This document shows, piece by piece, positions 1 through 8,924 of a stretch of DNA of 14,891 bases. Each line of letters opens with the position of its first letter. The first letter of the stretch is position 1. The notes beneath the pieces were generated by a model. That model was not told where the DNA came from. It made no database searches and saw only the letters and a program-made list of their open reading frames with translations. Both the position numbers and the translations under genes were made by a program. The stretch is from Amoebophrya sp. AT5.2 (Eukaryota; Sar; Dinophyceae; Syndiniales; Amoebophryaceae): positions 1-14,891 of the forward strand of contig RXOD01005293.1 of assembly GCA_005223375.1 (NCBI GenBank), written 5' to 3'.

Positions 1-1069
1 TACACCGAGTATGATCGAATCACGAGCTTTTAATTAAAAATAACAATGGAAGTACCGAGCCCCCAGACTGCCTGCTCGCAGAGCTCTTGGCGTAGTGCCT
101 GCTTGCTCTGCAGTATGGACAAGAAGGCGTCGATCCCGCCCGCCTGCACAACGAAGTGGGTGAATTTGGAATCCCCCGATGCGATGTTCGTGACCGCCCA
201 TGCCGTCTCCAGCGTCAACCTGGGGTCCGATGAAAGTGAAAGTGCGATGAATTGTGAATTGGAACGAAGAGTTGCTCATCAGATATTATTTTTTGGTGGA
301 GAAGAAAACAAGAACTCCTTGTTCTTTGCTGATTTGAGCCAGCAGCGGTCCTGCTGGAAATCGTATTGACACAAAAATTTGTTTCGGTCCTAGCGGCTAC
401 CATCGCCAGAAACTCAAACTATCAGGTGATAATTAAAGAAAGTATGTAACAGTATAGCTCAGTACTTTGGGTCCGTGCTGTTTTTCATGAGGTCCACGAG
501 CTTTGGCGTGAGATTTGCGGACACCACTTCTTCTATCGGTGGCGCCTCCTCCTTCGACAGGAGTTTTCGGACGACTATCACCGCCTCGAGCTGGGTCTCG
601 CGGTCGCTGTCGTTGAATATCGCGGCCGCCAATCGCGGGAGCTGCTTGTCCAGGGCTTCGCCGGCGGGGAACTTGCTGCTGTAATCAAGGTAATATTTTT
701 TTTCCCTTCTTCTATATTGGTTTTGGTTGCGGTGGAAGAAGCTCTATTTATAGCAGATCATCATAGCGGTAAGTACGCGCCCATCTGTGATCCGCTGCTG
801 CCTCCGCTGCCGCCCCCGTCGTTTCCGAAAATGCCGTTGCCCCCGCCGCCGAGCAGATTCCCCGAGCTGCTGGCGCTCCCATGATCAGGGGAGGTGGTGA
901 TCCCCGCGGTGGCGAAATTTTTGTTGCGCTTCTGCGCGAGAATGGCCTGCTTTTCGGCCTTCCGAATCTGCACCTCGTCCTCCTCACGCTTCCGTCGGAC
1001 GTCGTCCGGGTCCGCGGTGGCCTTGTACTGCAGCTTCCGGTTTTCAAACGCCTTCTCCCGGTCCGCCAT
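1..1069 (-). CDS. Importin alpha (karyopherin alpha), 5' portion, cut by window edge
   Basis: This is the nuclear-import adaptor that binds classical nuclear localisation signals and hands cargo to importin beta. Three exons are visible: 1069-777, 678-466 and 219-56. The next intron starts at 55 and the rest lies outside the window. Exon 1 carries the N-terminal importin-beta-binding domain (residues about 1-50: ENRKLQYKATADPDDVRRKR, EEDEVQIRKAEKQAILAQKR), then a Gly/Ser-rich linker. Exon 2 starts the armadillo repeats (QLEAVIVRKLLS, PPIEEVV). Exon 3 carries the hallmark ETAWAVTNIASG and EQAVWGLG. Joins are in frame: introns 776-679 and 465-220 are GT-AG, and all three donors read GTAC. The ATG at 1069 is the first in frame and gives a normal IBB start. 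The family is about 520-550 residues, so roughly two-thirds is missing here. The family call is secure; exact acceptors (one CAGCAG tandem at 680-675) are less so. Confidence 0.93.
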
Positions 1070-1264
1070 GTTCCTTCAAATTGGAGCGGGCGTCGGAGAC
1101 GCTCGCGCCACCTTTAACCGATTATATTTTGCGCCTTTACCGCTTTTTACCGTTAGGACGAGCTAGGTAGCGAACTACTCCACTTACACGGCGCATAAGA
1201 ATATGTATCTGTAGTATCACATGTCACACTCCTCAGGAGGTATCTATAGGATGAGGCACAGGTG

Positions 1265-2155
1265 CTATCGAAGGGTCCTGTAGTGCGATTGGAAGAGGCG
1301 AAGATGTGGAAGATTTCCGAATACTTGCAGCTTAGTCGTCGCGCATATCGCGATTTGGTGGCGGCGATCTGGGGAGTCACGTGTTTGATTTGGAGACCGC
1401 GATAGGATTCGAAAGTTCTTGATCGCACGAGCAGATCCTTCACAAAGCGCGGGCCACATGATCTTCGACATCCTTTCTTCATTTCTTGCCACGAGGATAC
1501 AATCGGATTGGGAACTGGCACTTGTCGCGATCATCAAATACGGAATATCTTCACTGAACACATTCGGTTGGACTCGCAGCCCGGGCCTGGGCACCAGTCC
1601 GCCGCTCTTCGCTTCGTCAGCAATTCTTTTCTGTTCCCTCACTCTTCCCGAAGTATTCAAATCAATAGCAAAATCACGGGAATTTTGTTCATTGCTGGTC
1701 CCAAATGCCGGTCTTTCAGTGGTGCCGCAGCGTTTCCCTGGTCGGGTCGATGAAGACCGCTGTGGACCCTGCTGTTGCGCAAAATGCTTCGCGGCCGTAA
1801 GCGTCGCGCTATGTATTTTGCAACTGTAGGGGGCGCACGTTTTGCCCGAGGCCGTGTCGCCGTCGCAAGACGTTGCCACGGCGATTCCCTTGGAATCATC
1901 TTTCGCGCAGCCGGTACCTGCACAATGTGCCACTTCGTCCAGACCCTGAAATTCCAATGTCAGGCTCTTCGGCTCCGTGAATTCCCCGACCTTCGATTGA
2001 CGCGAAGAATCAGTAAGATTCTCCTCAAGCAGCTGGAATTCGTACGGTCCCAGAAACCCACTCGTCGCGCTGCCCGTGCACGGCCATGGGTGGTTGCCAC
2101 AGCTGCAGTCCAGGGAAACGCTCGTCCCAAGTCGGTCGCAGCTCGACCGGGGCAT
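1265..2155 (-). CDS. Hypothetical ORF with cysteine-rich N-terminal third
   Basis: An uninterrupted 297-codon frame starts at an ATG at 2155, only 54 bp after the TrpRS stop, and ends at TAG 1267-1265. I do not recognise it. The first 110 residues hold about ten cysteines, in pieces such as DCSCGNHPWPC, HCAGTGC and SCDGDTASGKTCAPYSC. The last loosely resembles the C-x-G...G-x-x-C-x-x-x-C repeats of protist extracellular proteins. The rest is Ser/Arg-rich and less protein-like. No signal peptide is obvious, so a 5' exon could be missing. The frame overlaps a 41-bp copy of the TrpRS C-terminal coding end (1714-1754) read in another frame. Long open frames also occur on the opposite strand here because stops are scarce, which weakens the case. 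It may be partly intronic. Confidence 0.35.
   Translation of the reverse strand: MPRSSCDRLGTSVSLDCSCGNHPWPCTGSATSGFLGPYEFQLLEENLTDSSRQSKVGEFTEPKSLTLEFQGLDEVAHCAGTGCAKDDSKGIAVATSCDGDTASGKTCAPYSCKIHSATLTAAKHFAQQQGPQRSSSTRPGKRCGTTERPAFGTSNEQNSRDFAIDLNTSGRVREQKRIADEAKSGGLVPRPGLRVQPNVFSEDIPYLMIATSASSQSDCILVARNEERMSKIMWPALCEGSARAIKNFRILSRSPNQTRDSPDRRHQIAICATTKLQVFGNLPHLRLFQSHYRTLR
1714..1754 (-). repeat. Copy of the TrpRS C-terminal coding end, stop included
   Basis: This segment matches 2208-2248 in the same orientation at about 36 of 41 bases. The original encodes [16 protein letters not shown], the end of TrpRS. The copy, 494 bp further along the coding direction, would encode FIDPTRETLRHH-stop. 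Its upstream edge on the minus strand is preceded by a CAG (CCACAG) that could act as an acceptor. It may be an alternative terminal exon or a remnant of local duplication. Confidence 0.7.
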
Positions 2156-2209
2156 ATTATTAACCCCCACCTTACTACTGAAAGTACATGTGTTTTCCCC
2201 GACAAAGTT

Positions 2210-5200
2210 TCAGTAGTACCGCAGCGTGTCCCTGGTAGGGTCCATGAATTTGCGCACGACTTCGTCGTCGATTCCTTCCCTGTTCTGTTTGTGCTCGCCC
2301 ACGATCCGCTTCAGCTCGTCGATCAAAATCTGTTTTATCTCCCCCGTGGTCATGCGCCCGCTGCCGTATTCTTCCCCGATCCGCGCGTACTCCGCATCGT
2401 CCTCTAGCACGTAGCGCAAGTACTCGTATGGCACGTCCACCTCTAGGTTCGCGCCCTTCTCGCGGTGCTCCTCAAGCGTCAGTTACAAGCTAGTACAAAA
2501 CAATGCATTCTTTTTCTTAGATAGAATAGCAACATCTTTTGGCTGGAGGGAAAGGAGGAGGGGCGAGCCGTTGTGTGTGGGGGCAGGTGGATGCCGGGAG
2601 GGCGATAAATCGGGGCAGGAGTCAGGAGAAGAGGCATTCTGGAGTAGAGAGGAAAGATCGCTGGCTCATGGCTGCTGGAATCGACACGAGGGCAGCAGGA
2701 AAAGGAATCGACACGAGGACAGAACGGCTACTGCAGCCATCGACCGAGGCGCTATGGTTTTTCTCGGCGCTTCCAGGTACCAATCGCCCCCTGCTGTTGT
2801 CCTATACAATAGGCGCGCCCATAAAAACTCCCCCCACCCCTCCCACCACGCCAAATAAGGAGGATCGGCTCGTTCTGCATCGATGTATCAATCGATATTA
2901 TCGGATTCACTAGTCGGATGCATTTTTTTCATCAATTCGTAAGTCATCCCGCCCCCGGAAAGGGCGTACTTTTTTATCTTGTCCGCGATCTGCTTCTCGC
3001 TGTCCGTAACGAAGATCGTGGAGGGGGTCTCCGCGGAAGAGGACATCTTGGTGGTGTGGCCCTGGAGCGCAGGAAAAAACTTGGAGTGGATCAGCGCCGG
3101 CTTCTGCAAACCCAGCCGCGGAGCAATGTCGCGGGTTATCTGGTGATCGATGCGGTGGTCGAGTAGATTTTTATCATATAAATATGGCTATTAGATTAGA
3201 AGAAGCTGTTGATCTTGATGAAAACCACCGGTACATACTGGATCAGAAGATCTCGATCGCGGCGGGATCCCCCCCGCAGCAAAAAGAAAATCCATATCCA
3301 GACTGCGGACGGGATTGATTGAGTAAGTCAGTAATTGTACCCTGAAGAAGGGGTCCTGGTCTATCGCCTGCGGGATGAGGCAGCGCACGTCCGTTCTCCC
3401 GCCGAAGATGTGCGGGAAGGCTTCCGGGAAGCTGGGCGCCGCCTGCACGGCGGTGTAAAAGCACTTCCCGATGTTCGCGCTCTCGTTCAGGCCCAGCGCG
3501 CCCCGCACCTGGTTGAAGGTGATCTTCTTCGCGATCTTGCAGCACAGCGGGTACATGGTGCCCATGTAGTCGAAGTTGGTGAAAATGAAGGTTTTGTCCG
3601 GGTTGAACCCGCACGCGATGATGTCCTTTACATTCGCGTACGCGAGCCGGTGCGCCTCCTCCGCGGAGATGTTCTCCTTGAACAGCGACTTTTCGTCGTC
3701 CGTAAGCTGGATCACCAAAGGAACGTCGAAGGTGTCCTGCAACCACTTCGTGAAAAAAAAGGGCACCAGGTGACCTGTTGCCCGAGGTATTTGATGGAGC
3801 GATGGTCGGTCCGATGGATGGTCCGATGTTGGGGTGAATTTTATTACTATCGACTGAGCCGATTGATGGTGGGTGCCGAACCCAAATTGCTCAGTGCTAT
3901 CGGCCAAGGACTTTAGGACGCATCCTCTCGGCCGACAGCGGATCTCGGCGCGATGGATCTAGGACACCTCCGATAAGTACCTGCCATCGTCAACATTTCC
4001 ATCTGGGCTACATAGAAAAACGTAGGCGTGCTGGCGGGCAACGCGACAAGAATCGCGAAGATGCCATCTGGGCTACATAGCTTCTAGCGGTACCTATGTG
4101 CAGGCTTTCGCTGCTTGCTCCCCTTCCTGTGTACAGGTAGAAGGGGATTCCTTTTTCGTAGTTGTCCAGCAGCACGTCCAGGTCTCGGTGCGTGAAGAAC
4201 AACCCCCGTCGCAGAAACCGGTGTGGTTTTTTTCCCGTGAGCCGCTCGATGCGCTTCACCAAGTCCACGTCGATCTTGCTGCAGCCGAAGTCGCGGATCA
4301 GCTTTTCGTAGTCAATCCCCTGGTCCGCCTGCACGTCCACGGGGTTTATTACCTGCGACTCCTCCACCGGCTCGCACTCCTCCGGCAAAGGATGCAGTGG
4401 CCGGACCGCAGCCTCCGTTGCTGCGGGGGTAGAGTAGTTTGATCGAAGATCATCCGACGATCGCCATGTTCCGGGTGAGGAGCAGGAGATTGAATCCGTA
4501 TGCCAGAGAATGGGTATGGGAAAGGGAATGCCACCAAGGATGCGGGCCTATTAAACGGTCTACCATTTACGAAGCCGAATGCGACGAAGGACCACATCTA
4601 TAGATAGTAATATAGGTTGTACAAGAACTACCAAAACAAACAAGTGATACTGAAACTGATAGAAATATAAGTAGTAGTATAGGCACCCGTCTCCCCCTCC
4701 ACCGGACAGCAGGTGAGGGATATCTTCAGGGTCTGCTTTTCCTCGCTGAAGGTGAACTTGGTGAGTTCCACTTTCCCGATCAGAATCGTGCTCGCCAAAA
4801 TGCGGTTACTCTGGCAGTTCAGGTTCCAGTTTGGTAATCTGCACAGCCGCAGCGTGGTCACTGACTCCGGCACCGGGTACGAATCGTACATCGTGTCGCC
4901 GTATCTGTGGTCGCGATGAAGAATCGACTTCGATAGCATAGCTCATATGGCTATGATACTTAGGCATCAACTACGAGGCAATCCTGCCTCGAAAGCAACG
5001 AGAACGGCCTAACTCGGTATAATCGTTAATCGTCAGCAGGCCTCGGACGGCGATCCGATATCAAACATGGCTGATATCGGATTGCCGGCGACGCAATGTG
5101 CGATTCGTACCCGGTGACTCCGGCACCGGGTACGAATCGTACATCGTGTCGCCGCACCTGGTCGATCGATACGCTTCGTGTATGCTATCGAATCGATCAG

Positions 5201-5645
5201 ACACGCCGCTTCAACACTGCAATCCTGCCTCGACAGCAACGAGATGAAAGTCCTCGGTATATAGGTAAGTAGCCGTTGATCATCAGGCCTCGGACGCTGG
5301 TCCGATATCAAGCATGGCCTTCCTCGTGGCCGAGGCGGACGATAAAAAAGCAGTATGGTACAACTCCTCCGCCTTTTTTCTGTCCATTTCGAAGAGGTGG
5401 AAGGGTAGGTTTTCCGCGATTTTTTCGTTCACGAGGTCCTGCAGCTTCGCTTCGTGGCATTTTTCAAACTTCGCAATGGGACCGATCGTGATCGTGCCGC
5501 TGTGGACGCTCTCCTTGATCTGGTTCTGCACCGAGAGCGACGTGCGCCCGGTCTTTATGCGGAGCAGCTTCACCACGGCGCCCTTGAGGACGTGGAACGC
5601 CGAGTCCACGTAAATGGAGCGCGCGGCGGCGGGAGCGGCCGTCAT
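2210..5645 (-). CDS. WARS: Tryptophanyl-tRNA synthetase with N-terminal AlaX-like domain
   Basis: Cytosolic class I enzyme that charges tRNA-Trp. Proposed exons are 5645-5362, 4904-4687, 4420-4094, 3774-3341, 3139-2943 and 2477-2210; they join in frame to 575 residues. Exons 1-2 are an AlaX/AlaRS-editing-like domain ([60 protein letters not shown]). Exons 3-6 are the catalytic and anticodon-binding core: [18 protein letters not shown], then [13 protein letters not shown] (together the HIGH signature), [29 protein letters not shown], the KMSSS loop and [15 protein letters not shown]. Introns 5361-4905, 4093-3775 and 3340-3140 are GTAC...AG. Intron 2942-2478 is non-canonical. The link 4686-4421 (GTGCCT...CCCCCGCAG) is the least certain. 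It is supported by matching phase, by the lack of any other start for the core exons, and by the known AlaX-TrpRS fusion in apicomplexans. If that link is wrong, there are two adjacent genes: an AlaX-like protein ending at 4628 and TrpRS with an unseen start. Confidence 0.87.
2478..2942 (-). mobile_element. Introner-like element forming a non-canonical TrpRS intron
   Basis: TrpRS coding stops in a conserved stretch (SGGGMT) and resumes with [20 protein letters not shown]. Removing 465 bp restores the family's usual spacing (human SGGRDTIEEHR). No GT or AG can be placed at these edges. The cut instead falls in a 4-bp direct repeat, TGAC on the coding strand (plus-strand GTCA at 2943-2946 and 2478-2481), resembling a target-site duplication. 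The ends just inside are a degenerate inverted repeat (plus 2482-2509 against 2918-2942; shared TTAC...AAAA...AATGCAT, about 18 of 28 bases). No protein is encoded inside. It fits a DNA-transposon-like introner. Confidence 0.75.
3999..4080. repeat. 17-bp direct repeat pair in a TrpRS intron
   Basis: CCATCTGGGCTACATAG occurs twice on the plus strand, at 3999-4015 and 4064-4080, both inside the intron that splits the HIGH motif. The 65-bp offset suggests a partial tandem duplication or the scar of a small insertion. Confidence 0.85.
4864..5320. repeat. Local tandem duplication spanning a TrpRS exon-intron edge
   Basis: The first 40 or so coding bases of the second AlaX exon plus adjoining intron (about 4864-5066) are repeated about 250 bp away (5117-5312). 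Bases 4865-4901 and 5117-5153 are identical or nearly so, and 4975-5066 matches 5220-5312 with scattered changes. The copy therefore leaves a pseudo-exon ([13 protein letters not shown]) inside the 457-bp intron, preceded on the coding strand by CCAG. Using it would run to a stop after about 25 extra codons. Confidence 0.8.
5049..5153. repeat. Two abutting hairpins inside a TrpRS intron
   Basis: Hairpin 1 has 15-nt arms 5049-5063 and 5072-5086 (14 of 15 pairs) and an 8-nt loop. Hairpin 2 has 30-nt arms 5087-5116 and 5124-5153 (27 of 30 pairs) and a 7-nt loop. They touch with no gap. One arm of hairpin 2 is the pseudo-exon copy and the other is an inverted copy of the same exon edge, so that coding stretch exists three times within 300 bp. 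Confidence 0.85.
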
Positions 5646-5733
5646 GAGTATATCCGATAGAAAATGAAAGCAAAAACTCGAAATCAATGGGGTGTGGTCG
5701 CTTTTTACTGAACAGTAGAAAACTGCAGAGTGG
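5646..5733 (-). promoter_or_regulatory. 88-bp spacer between cysteine-rich gene A and TrpRS
   Basis: This is all that separates the stop of cysteine-rich gene A from the TrpRS start, so the A 3' end and the TrpRS leader must share it. Most of it is copied at about 11105-11191. No TATA box or poly(A) signal is evident. A spacer this short between same-strand genes would suit polycistronic transcription with trans-splicing, but that is inference. Confidence 0.4.
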
Positions 5734-8700
5734 TCAAAATGGAAAAATTTCTAGTGCGATACACGTTGTCGCACTCGCAGCGCTTTGAATCATGAAACAC
5801 GGCACGACAGATGAGTGGGATGACAAAAAAGTAGCAGCGGTCCTGGTCCCGGACCAGGCACAAGTACAGCAAAGTCCCGCGAAAAAGACTGGATCTTGTT
5901 GGTGGAACCTGAACCACGAATTTCATCATTATCACGATCACGAGGCGAATTTATTTGTCAAACAAGAGACTCGGATGGCCACAGGCAGCGCTGCGATGTT
6001 GTTGTTGACAGGGGCACGTCTATGACTGAATACAGCAGCGGCTGTTCGTTGCCTATAGCGTTTCGTAGTTGCGGACTTTTTGCTTTTTATTTTTTTGCGA
6101 TTATATTTTTTATATCCAGCATGCGCGGAGACGGGTCGAGTAGCATTTCTTCAATCCTGCGGCCCCCGGACAAATCAGTGCGCCGTTTTAAATGTATCCG
6201 CACTAACATGCTGCCAGCCGGGAAGCAACGTGTCCTTTTTTTTTAACATTCATTGCAGATGCAGTGTGCTTCTAGTTCAGACTTTGGTACAGGCGACGGT
6301 AAGTCTGCAGAACATAGCCCATCTCGGAAATCAACTATTGTGCAGCGACAACTGCGACAAGGCATTCTGGTTCTGTCCGTAAGGGTAAGACTGGGTAGCG
6401 TCATATTATCGGTACGGTCGGTAGCGCCGGCACAGCAGATGGATCTAGCAGAGGACGTTTTCTGCACTGGGTAAATGATATGGCTATCCAAGAAGTTGAA
6501 GTAGTACTGCAATGTAGTAGCTCGTCGGGGTCGATGGACAAGTAACGCGCACGAGAGTGCTAACGCGGAGAACAGCTTAAGTTTTGTCGATGTCGATCTG
6601 AAGCATAAATAAATTGCTGAATACTATGAATGTATAGTATTTGAGTGGTCCTAGCTTTGTTGATGTTCTTGTACACGCATTTTTATTGCTATAAACAAGA
6701 CACGCATTTTTATCGCTGGCGATCACGACACGCACAGTGTCTGTCACAGTGCTTGTTCCTATTAAGAGCGAACCTGTATGAGGTCGTGAGAGAAGGTTGC
6801 CTCTTTGTTCCATCAAGGAAGCGATGCTTGTTCCATCTGAATAGAACAATGTCTTTCCGTTCTTCACATTGTGGCTTGATAGATTATATATATTTTTTGT
6901 TGCAGTCAACGTTGAGCGCCCGTCCAATCCGAACTCCCCCATTTCCACTCATGCTAATCTGCCCGTGCCCGCGCAGACGGACTCGCCGCACCGGGCATGA
7001 TCCCGGATCATCACTAGACATTGATGAGAGCCGTACCCGCAAGCCACGCCGCGGCGGCCCCCTTGTAGTGAAGGGTCCGGTCCGTGCAATTCAGCCCGAA
7101 CTTTTTCGTTTCTTCGCGAAAGTCGCTACATTCATCGTACCCGGCCTCGGGGCAGCTGGTGCATCGATTCGTGCACGCAAAACCGAGACTTGTCCTCGAC
7201 GTAGCGAAACAGCCACGGCACGCCGAGCATTTGTCACTTTCCCCCGGTTGCGGTTTCGGCGTGAGCGCCGCCACAAACTTATAGGCTTCGAAAGACGCAC
7301 AGACAGCAACCGCTACTCAACTCCGGCTGATGTACAATTGCGACGCCTCTACCGAGACCGTCTGGCCAGGGACGACAACTAAGGATTGCTCTCTTTTTTC
7401 AACAACAGATATCTTGCTTTCGGGCTGCCCATCCGGACAGCTTGAGACGCGACGCGACATCACGGAAGACTCCATTCGGACCAACACCAACGCACTTGGC
7501 CACGCCTCAGTGGCTAAAGCGGCCTCCGGCAGCGCCACAGCCTGCGCATGTCCTTGCACTGAATAAAGGCATACGCACTAGTAAAACAACTCACCGAAAG
7601 CCAAACCACCCATAGGGACGGCATTCATTGGGCTGGGAAAGGAAGAAACGGCATGCCGCCGATACCCTGAACGATGAAAAACTACAGTCCACACTCCAGT
7701 CGAAAACGAAGAATATGCCTGTGCGTCTTCAAGGTTGTTGAATGTTCATAATGCAGCCGAGGCACTGTGCATCACTAACAAAGTCCGGGTCGGCCGGATC
7801 TGACGAACCCCCTGGCACGAGGGGATCGACGTAGAAGAAGTTCTGTTGGTCGGTGCTCGCCGGGAAAGACCATTCTTTTCGTCCGACGAGCCAGTTGGCC
7901 TTGTGAGCAGTACTTGACAGGATGGTATTGCTCACGTAGCACTTTTCGCGGAAGCAATGGTCGAAGGATTGGTGGGGGGCAAATTTCTCGCAAGCATGAG
8001 TCCAGCTGCAGCCGTCGGCCGCGCAAAATTCATGACAATCCAAATCTTCCCCGTCCTGCTGACGACTGAGACACAGGCGGCAGCTTAAGCAATCTTCTTT
8101 GGCCGCGAGCCATACCAAAAAATTACAGGCCTCGACGAGGTACGCACAAACTGCTTCGAGTGTCGACAGCCGCTGATTTGCAATCCCGACGCCTACAACG
8201 AGACCGACTGGCCGCGGACGAGAGCTCAAGGCTGGCCTCGTGTTTTTCCAACACGGGCTTTGGCTTCGGCCTACTAGTCCGGACAGCGCAACACGCGACG
8301 CGACATCACGCAAGAGCCCACTCGGCTTCATCCAGGGGGCCAGCGCGCTTGCTCATGCCTGGGCGGCTGAATCGGTCTGCGGCAGGGCTTCGACCTCAGC
8401 ATGTCCTTGTGCCGGAACGCATGCTAAGATTAAAGAAGTAACTCACCAAGTGGAACCAGAAGAGGGGCGAAGAGGGGCTGGGAAATGAAGAGACGGCGCG
8501 TCGGCGTCCTTCTACCGTACTACTTTTATTTGTTTTATACATGATCACTGGGGAAAAAGCTACAGGTAGCGGCCAAGAACGGGGACCACAGGTGTGTGCG
8601 ACTTCGAGGAGGATGCTGAATGAAAATTTTCATGATGCAGGGTAGGCAATGCGTAGTCTCGTCCACATCCGCGCACCCCGCCTTCTGCCCTTCTTGGTGG

Positions 8701-8915
8701 AAGGATGCGCTCCGGGCTTCCACTTCGTACCCGTCACCGGGTCCGTTGTTGACGTCCTCCTCGTCGGTCTTGTCCGTGAACTCGGTGAATTCGCCCAGGC
8801 CGTTGGCAAACTTCTTCTCGCCCGGCGAAGGGGGCTGCAGTGCGACACCGACCCCGACCCCGCTACCCAGTCCCACGATAGCCTGGAAGGCGAAGGCGGT
8901 CTTCCGCGCGCGCAT
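5734..8915 (-). CDS. Secreted cysteine-rich modular protein, paralogue A
   Basis: Unknown family. Exons 8915-8635, 8116-7751, 7272-7037 and 5888-5734 join in frame to 345 residues. The chosen ATG starts a signal peptide (MRARKTAFAFQAIVGLGSGV, then GVGVALQ); an in-frame ATG at 8924 is the alternative. After an acidic linker (GEFTEFTDKTDEEDV) come two cysteine modules. Module 1 has EDCLSCRLCLSRQQ...DCHEFC...CSWTHAC...KANWLVGRK; module 2 has DKCSACRGCFATS...CTNRCTSC...AAAAWLAG. Each module is introduced by CL[PG]C-M, and introns 8634-8117 and 7750-7273 fall inside that Met codon without GT-AG ends. Intron 7036-5889 is GTAC...CAG. The C-terminal exon (FFAGLCCTCAWSGTRT ... TCIALEIFPF) is almost identical in paralogue B. 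A secreted or surface role is inferred from signal and cysteines. Additional exons in the 1.1-kb intron cannot be excluded. Confidence 0.68.
5889..7036 (-). other. Long GTAC-AG intron of paralogue A, conserved with paralogue B
   Basis: 1148 bp between WLAG and the C-terminal exon. The donor is CGG|GTACGG and the acceptor ATCCAG|TC. It aligns with 11344-12628 over most of its length at high identity but with many indels that are not multiples of three, and frames open in one copy (for example PCRSCRC near 6380) are stopped in the other, so I read it as non-coding. Minor features are a repeated ACACGCATTTTTAT near 6671 and 6700 and AT-rich tracts at 6080-6115. No RNA gene is recognisable. Confidence 0.5.
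7273..7750 (-). mobile_element. Introner-like intron, copy 2
   Basis: This 478-bp non-GT-AG intron lies between modules 1 and 2 of paralogue A, at CLGC|M-AAL. Coding-strand edges are TGCAT / TATGAACATT and AAGTTTGT / GGCGGCG. An inverted repeat sits just inside the ends: plus 7286-7305 against 7716-7734, about 17 of 20 bases (CTTGAAGACGCACAGGCA type). It aligns along its length with 12880-13397. Confidence 0.72.
8117..8634 (-). mobile_element. Introner-like intron, copy 1 (absent from paralogue B)
   Basis: This 518-bp segment interrupts CLPC|M-VW in paralogue A. The coding-strand edges are CCCTGCAT / CATGAAAATT at the 5' side and AATTTTTT / GGTATGGCTC at the 3' side. Paralogue B reads CCCTGCATGGTATGGCTC with no interruption, so excision here restores the uninterrupted site exactly. 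The 5' edge begins a 14-bp palindrome (ATGAAAATTTTCAT). The sequence is related to introns 7273-7750 and 12880-13397 but is clearly the most divergent of the three. Confidence 0.75.
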
Positions 8916-8924
8916 GTTGGTCAT

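Noticed and set aside
2210..2222. GTAC within CGGTACTACTGA at the TrpRS end as another donor
   Set aside because: The protein already ends at the length and position usual for the family; nothing downstream extends the domain.
1775..2407. 210-codon plus-strand ORF
   Set aside because: It overlaps the conserved last TrpRS exon antisense and shows no domain; it is a shadow of stop-poor minus-strand sequence.
3335..3916. 193-codon plus-strand ORF
   Set aside because: It is the antisense shadow of the TrpRS exon at 3341-3774.
6243..6512. Cysteine-containing minus-strand ORF (PCRSCRC) as an exon
   Set aside because: The paralogue B copy has an insertion with an in-frame stop at this point, so the frame is not conserved.
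6645..7382. 245-codon plus-strand ORF
   Set aside because: It runs antisense across module 2 of paralogue A and its introns, and the matching frame is broken in paralogue B.
7729..8331. Minus-strand ORF starting MKPSGLLRDV as an independent gene
   Set aside because: Its first 70 or so codons lie in introner copy 1; only the part from VWLAAKEDC onward aligns with paralogue B coding sequence.
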